NCBI GenBank assembly: GCA_900239685.1
Contig: OENT01000342.1
Span: forward strand, 62,001-126,000
Source: Rotaria macrura
Lineage: Eukaryota; Rotifera; Eurotatoria; Philodinida; Philodinidae
Direction: 5' to 3'
DNA: 64,000 nt
This document shows, piece by piece, positions 62,304-64,000 of the stretch. A program made the translations under genes and the position numbers. Under the pieces are notes generated by a model. That model had not been told where the DNA came from. It saw nothing but the letters and a program-made list of their open reading frames with translations, and searched no databases. Numbering within the stretch: position 1 is the first letter of the stretch; each line of letters starts with the position of its first letter.

Positions 62304-64000
62304 AAGGAGATCACACAATGGAGACGTAATCTAGTTTCTCATCGATCCAGTTAGTCAGTCGAAAAGGCATCAAGGGCATTCTGTGCCACAAAGCGACTTA
62401 CAGCTCACTTCTCTAAAGAGCGAGTCGGATGACGTAATTAATGCAGCATTGTTCTTGGCTTGTGTTTCCCGCATAATTTCCATTTTACTCATCACCCACA
62501 TTATGTCTCACTCCCTGTAAACTTTAAAAGAAGTAGTCTACTGGAAAATAATAGAACTTACTAAATCTTTGAAAGGGGTTATCAGTCTACGTTTTTTTTA
62601 CAGGGAGGAGAAGACCCCCACTCGCTAATGTCGAATTTCAAGTAAACGTTCGACTCTTGACAGGAAATCCAGTGTTAGAAAGCAACAAAGACTAAAATAA
62701 TTATTGTGATTCAACTTTTTAGTCATATGTGAACATGCAGTTTTCATTGATCTTTGTCCATAAAACACACTCTTGCCATTAGTTGCAAGTAAAATAAAAG
62801 GAAAGGTAGACTGTGGATGAATATAAAATTCAAGAGAAGTGTGCCACCTTGAAGAAGAAAAGGAAAGAGTGTTTTAGTTTATTCTTGATGAATATTAGAT
62901 GTCGGTAGACAAGTTTTGTATTGGTGTAAATCATTATCTCAAATACACACACCACCCGATTCATTTCCATAGTTAGTTTTTTTGATGCTAGCATTCGCAA
63001 ATCGATCACTCGGTATATGACCTTCTTGCAAGCTGTGATAATTTTCAATGTACAAGAAACTCTCGAAGTTGCTCTTCAGCAAACATTTTCATCGCTACAA
63101 ACTACTCTGTAGTCATGTGCAACTTAGGTTGAAAACAAATAATTCCGAATAAAGTCATTGGTTATATGTCTTTGCAACTTCTTCATGACTAGCAGATCAA
63201 CTTCTTTCACTTCGGTCTTACATTTGTTTTTGTTGTGTCGTTGAGCTCCGAATCGGATGGGACAATACAATCCCATCTCATCCCATGAGACGAAATTACT
63301 TCTCCTAAATATACCATGGGACGTGTTGAGACGAAACATGGATCCATGGGAAGGGATGGGATGAAAGATTCGTCCCATAGGACATTCTATGGATTGTTCG
63401 ATTATGACATTTTTTTGTATAAAAGATGATGTTCGTAGACATTGACGAGAATCGATCTCATATTTCGTTCTTGTTTTCTGTTGAGGGTTGTTTTTCGATC
63501 ATGTATCTATTGCGGGATCATCACGATGAGTCCTTTGTGATATAAGTCTCATGAATCTCCGATAATGTTTAGACTGAAAAAAAAGTAAAATTTGGAAGTT
63601 TCGAAAACTCCATCAAATTATAAAGAAACCTCAAACTAAAGCTACATCATCCTAGGCTACTCGGAATTCTGATAAAAGGTTGGGAATTTAAAACTTAATT
63701 ATGTATCAAACGAACTTTTCAAATAGAATCTCAAGTTTCACCCCCTCTGAAGAGCAGAAATTTAGTTTCTTCCTTTATTTTGCACCAAACTGTATATTCT
63801 TAACCCTGAATCGAAACGCTCCCCTGAGCATCACCGCATTAATGGAATAGTTTCTCCTGCTAGCACTAAAAGGTAAAGCATGGCACACTCTTCATAATCC
63901 TGATATTCAAAACAGCATGAGGAAGATCCAACTCAACCATGTAAAACTATTCGGAAACTAACTTCTCACCCTGAAGGCGAATTCAATCATGTCATAAAAC
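62304..64000. other. Right edge of window; no gene seen
   Basis: Moderately AT-rich DNA with no supported exon. It includes the gggatggg-type motif cluster at about 63245-63390. Near 63840-63960 the plus strand reads as interrupted, protein-like sequence (ALKGKAWHTLHNPDIQ), which could be a decayed element continuing past the window, but this is weak. Confidence 0.45.
63245..63390. repeat. Cluster of gggatggg/cccatccc motifs
   Basis: Within about 145 bp the words gggatggg, tcccatctcatccc, catgggacg, ccatggga and cgtcccata recur in both orientations, giving several small hairpins. The open frame across it (63124-63378, minus) is a by-product of the motif. Confidence 0.6.

Noticed and set aside
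63124..63378. 84-codon minus-strand frame
   Set aside because: Half of it is translation of the gggatggg-type motif cluster.

Overview
The window is nuclear DNA from an invertebrate animal. It is strongly AT-rich, and its genes are cut by many short introns (often 45-70 nt, GT..AG, acceptors usually TTTAG or similar). Four genes belong to well-known animal families: a CARMIL-type capping-protein regulator, an innexin, an AHCYL (IRBIT-type) protein and a GRIP-type seven-PDZ scaffold. The innexin excludes a vertebrate. Gene structure, base composition and foldback repeats fit a rotifer, perhaps a bdelloid, but that placement is inference. No tRNA, rRNA, CRISPR array or bacterial-type feature was seen.

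Layout. 1-2563: no gene seen. 2564-16736 (minus): CARMIL in 29 exons; two inverted copies of a 672-bp repeat sit in the introns on either side of exons 18-21. 18769-23051 (minus): innexin in 4 exons. 28116-36668 (minus): AHCYL in 12 core exons with two alternative 5' ends. 41500-42847 (plus): an unrecognised protein with three paired C-x2-C modules. 43013-54211 (minus): GRIP in 17 core exons with three alternative 5' ends; it converges tail to tail with the cysteine-rich gene, with 165 bp between stop codons. 54212-64000: gene-poor, with one orphan coding-exon candidate, a 407-bp foldback element in a GC-richer island, and a cluster of gggatggg-type motifs.

I assembled the exons by hand from splice sites, reading phase and similarity to family proteins. 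In all five spliced genes the summed exon lengths are divisible by three, which is an internal check. Products would be about 1346 aa (CARMIL), 492 aa (innexin), 535 or 651 aa (AHCYL short or long), 378 aa (cysteine-rich protein) and about 1004-1055 aa (GRIP, depending on the first exon).

The genes do not form one pathway. CARMIL acts at the actin leading edge, GRIP scaffolds membrane receptors, innexin forms gap junctions or hemichannels, and AHCYL modulates calcium and ion transport. The points most worth checking are the alternative first exons of AHCYL and GRIP, the inverted repeats bracketing four CARMIL exons, the cysteine-module protein, and the foldback elements.
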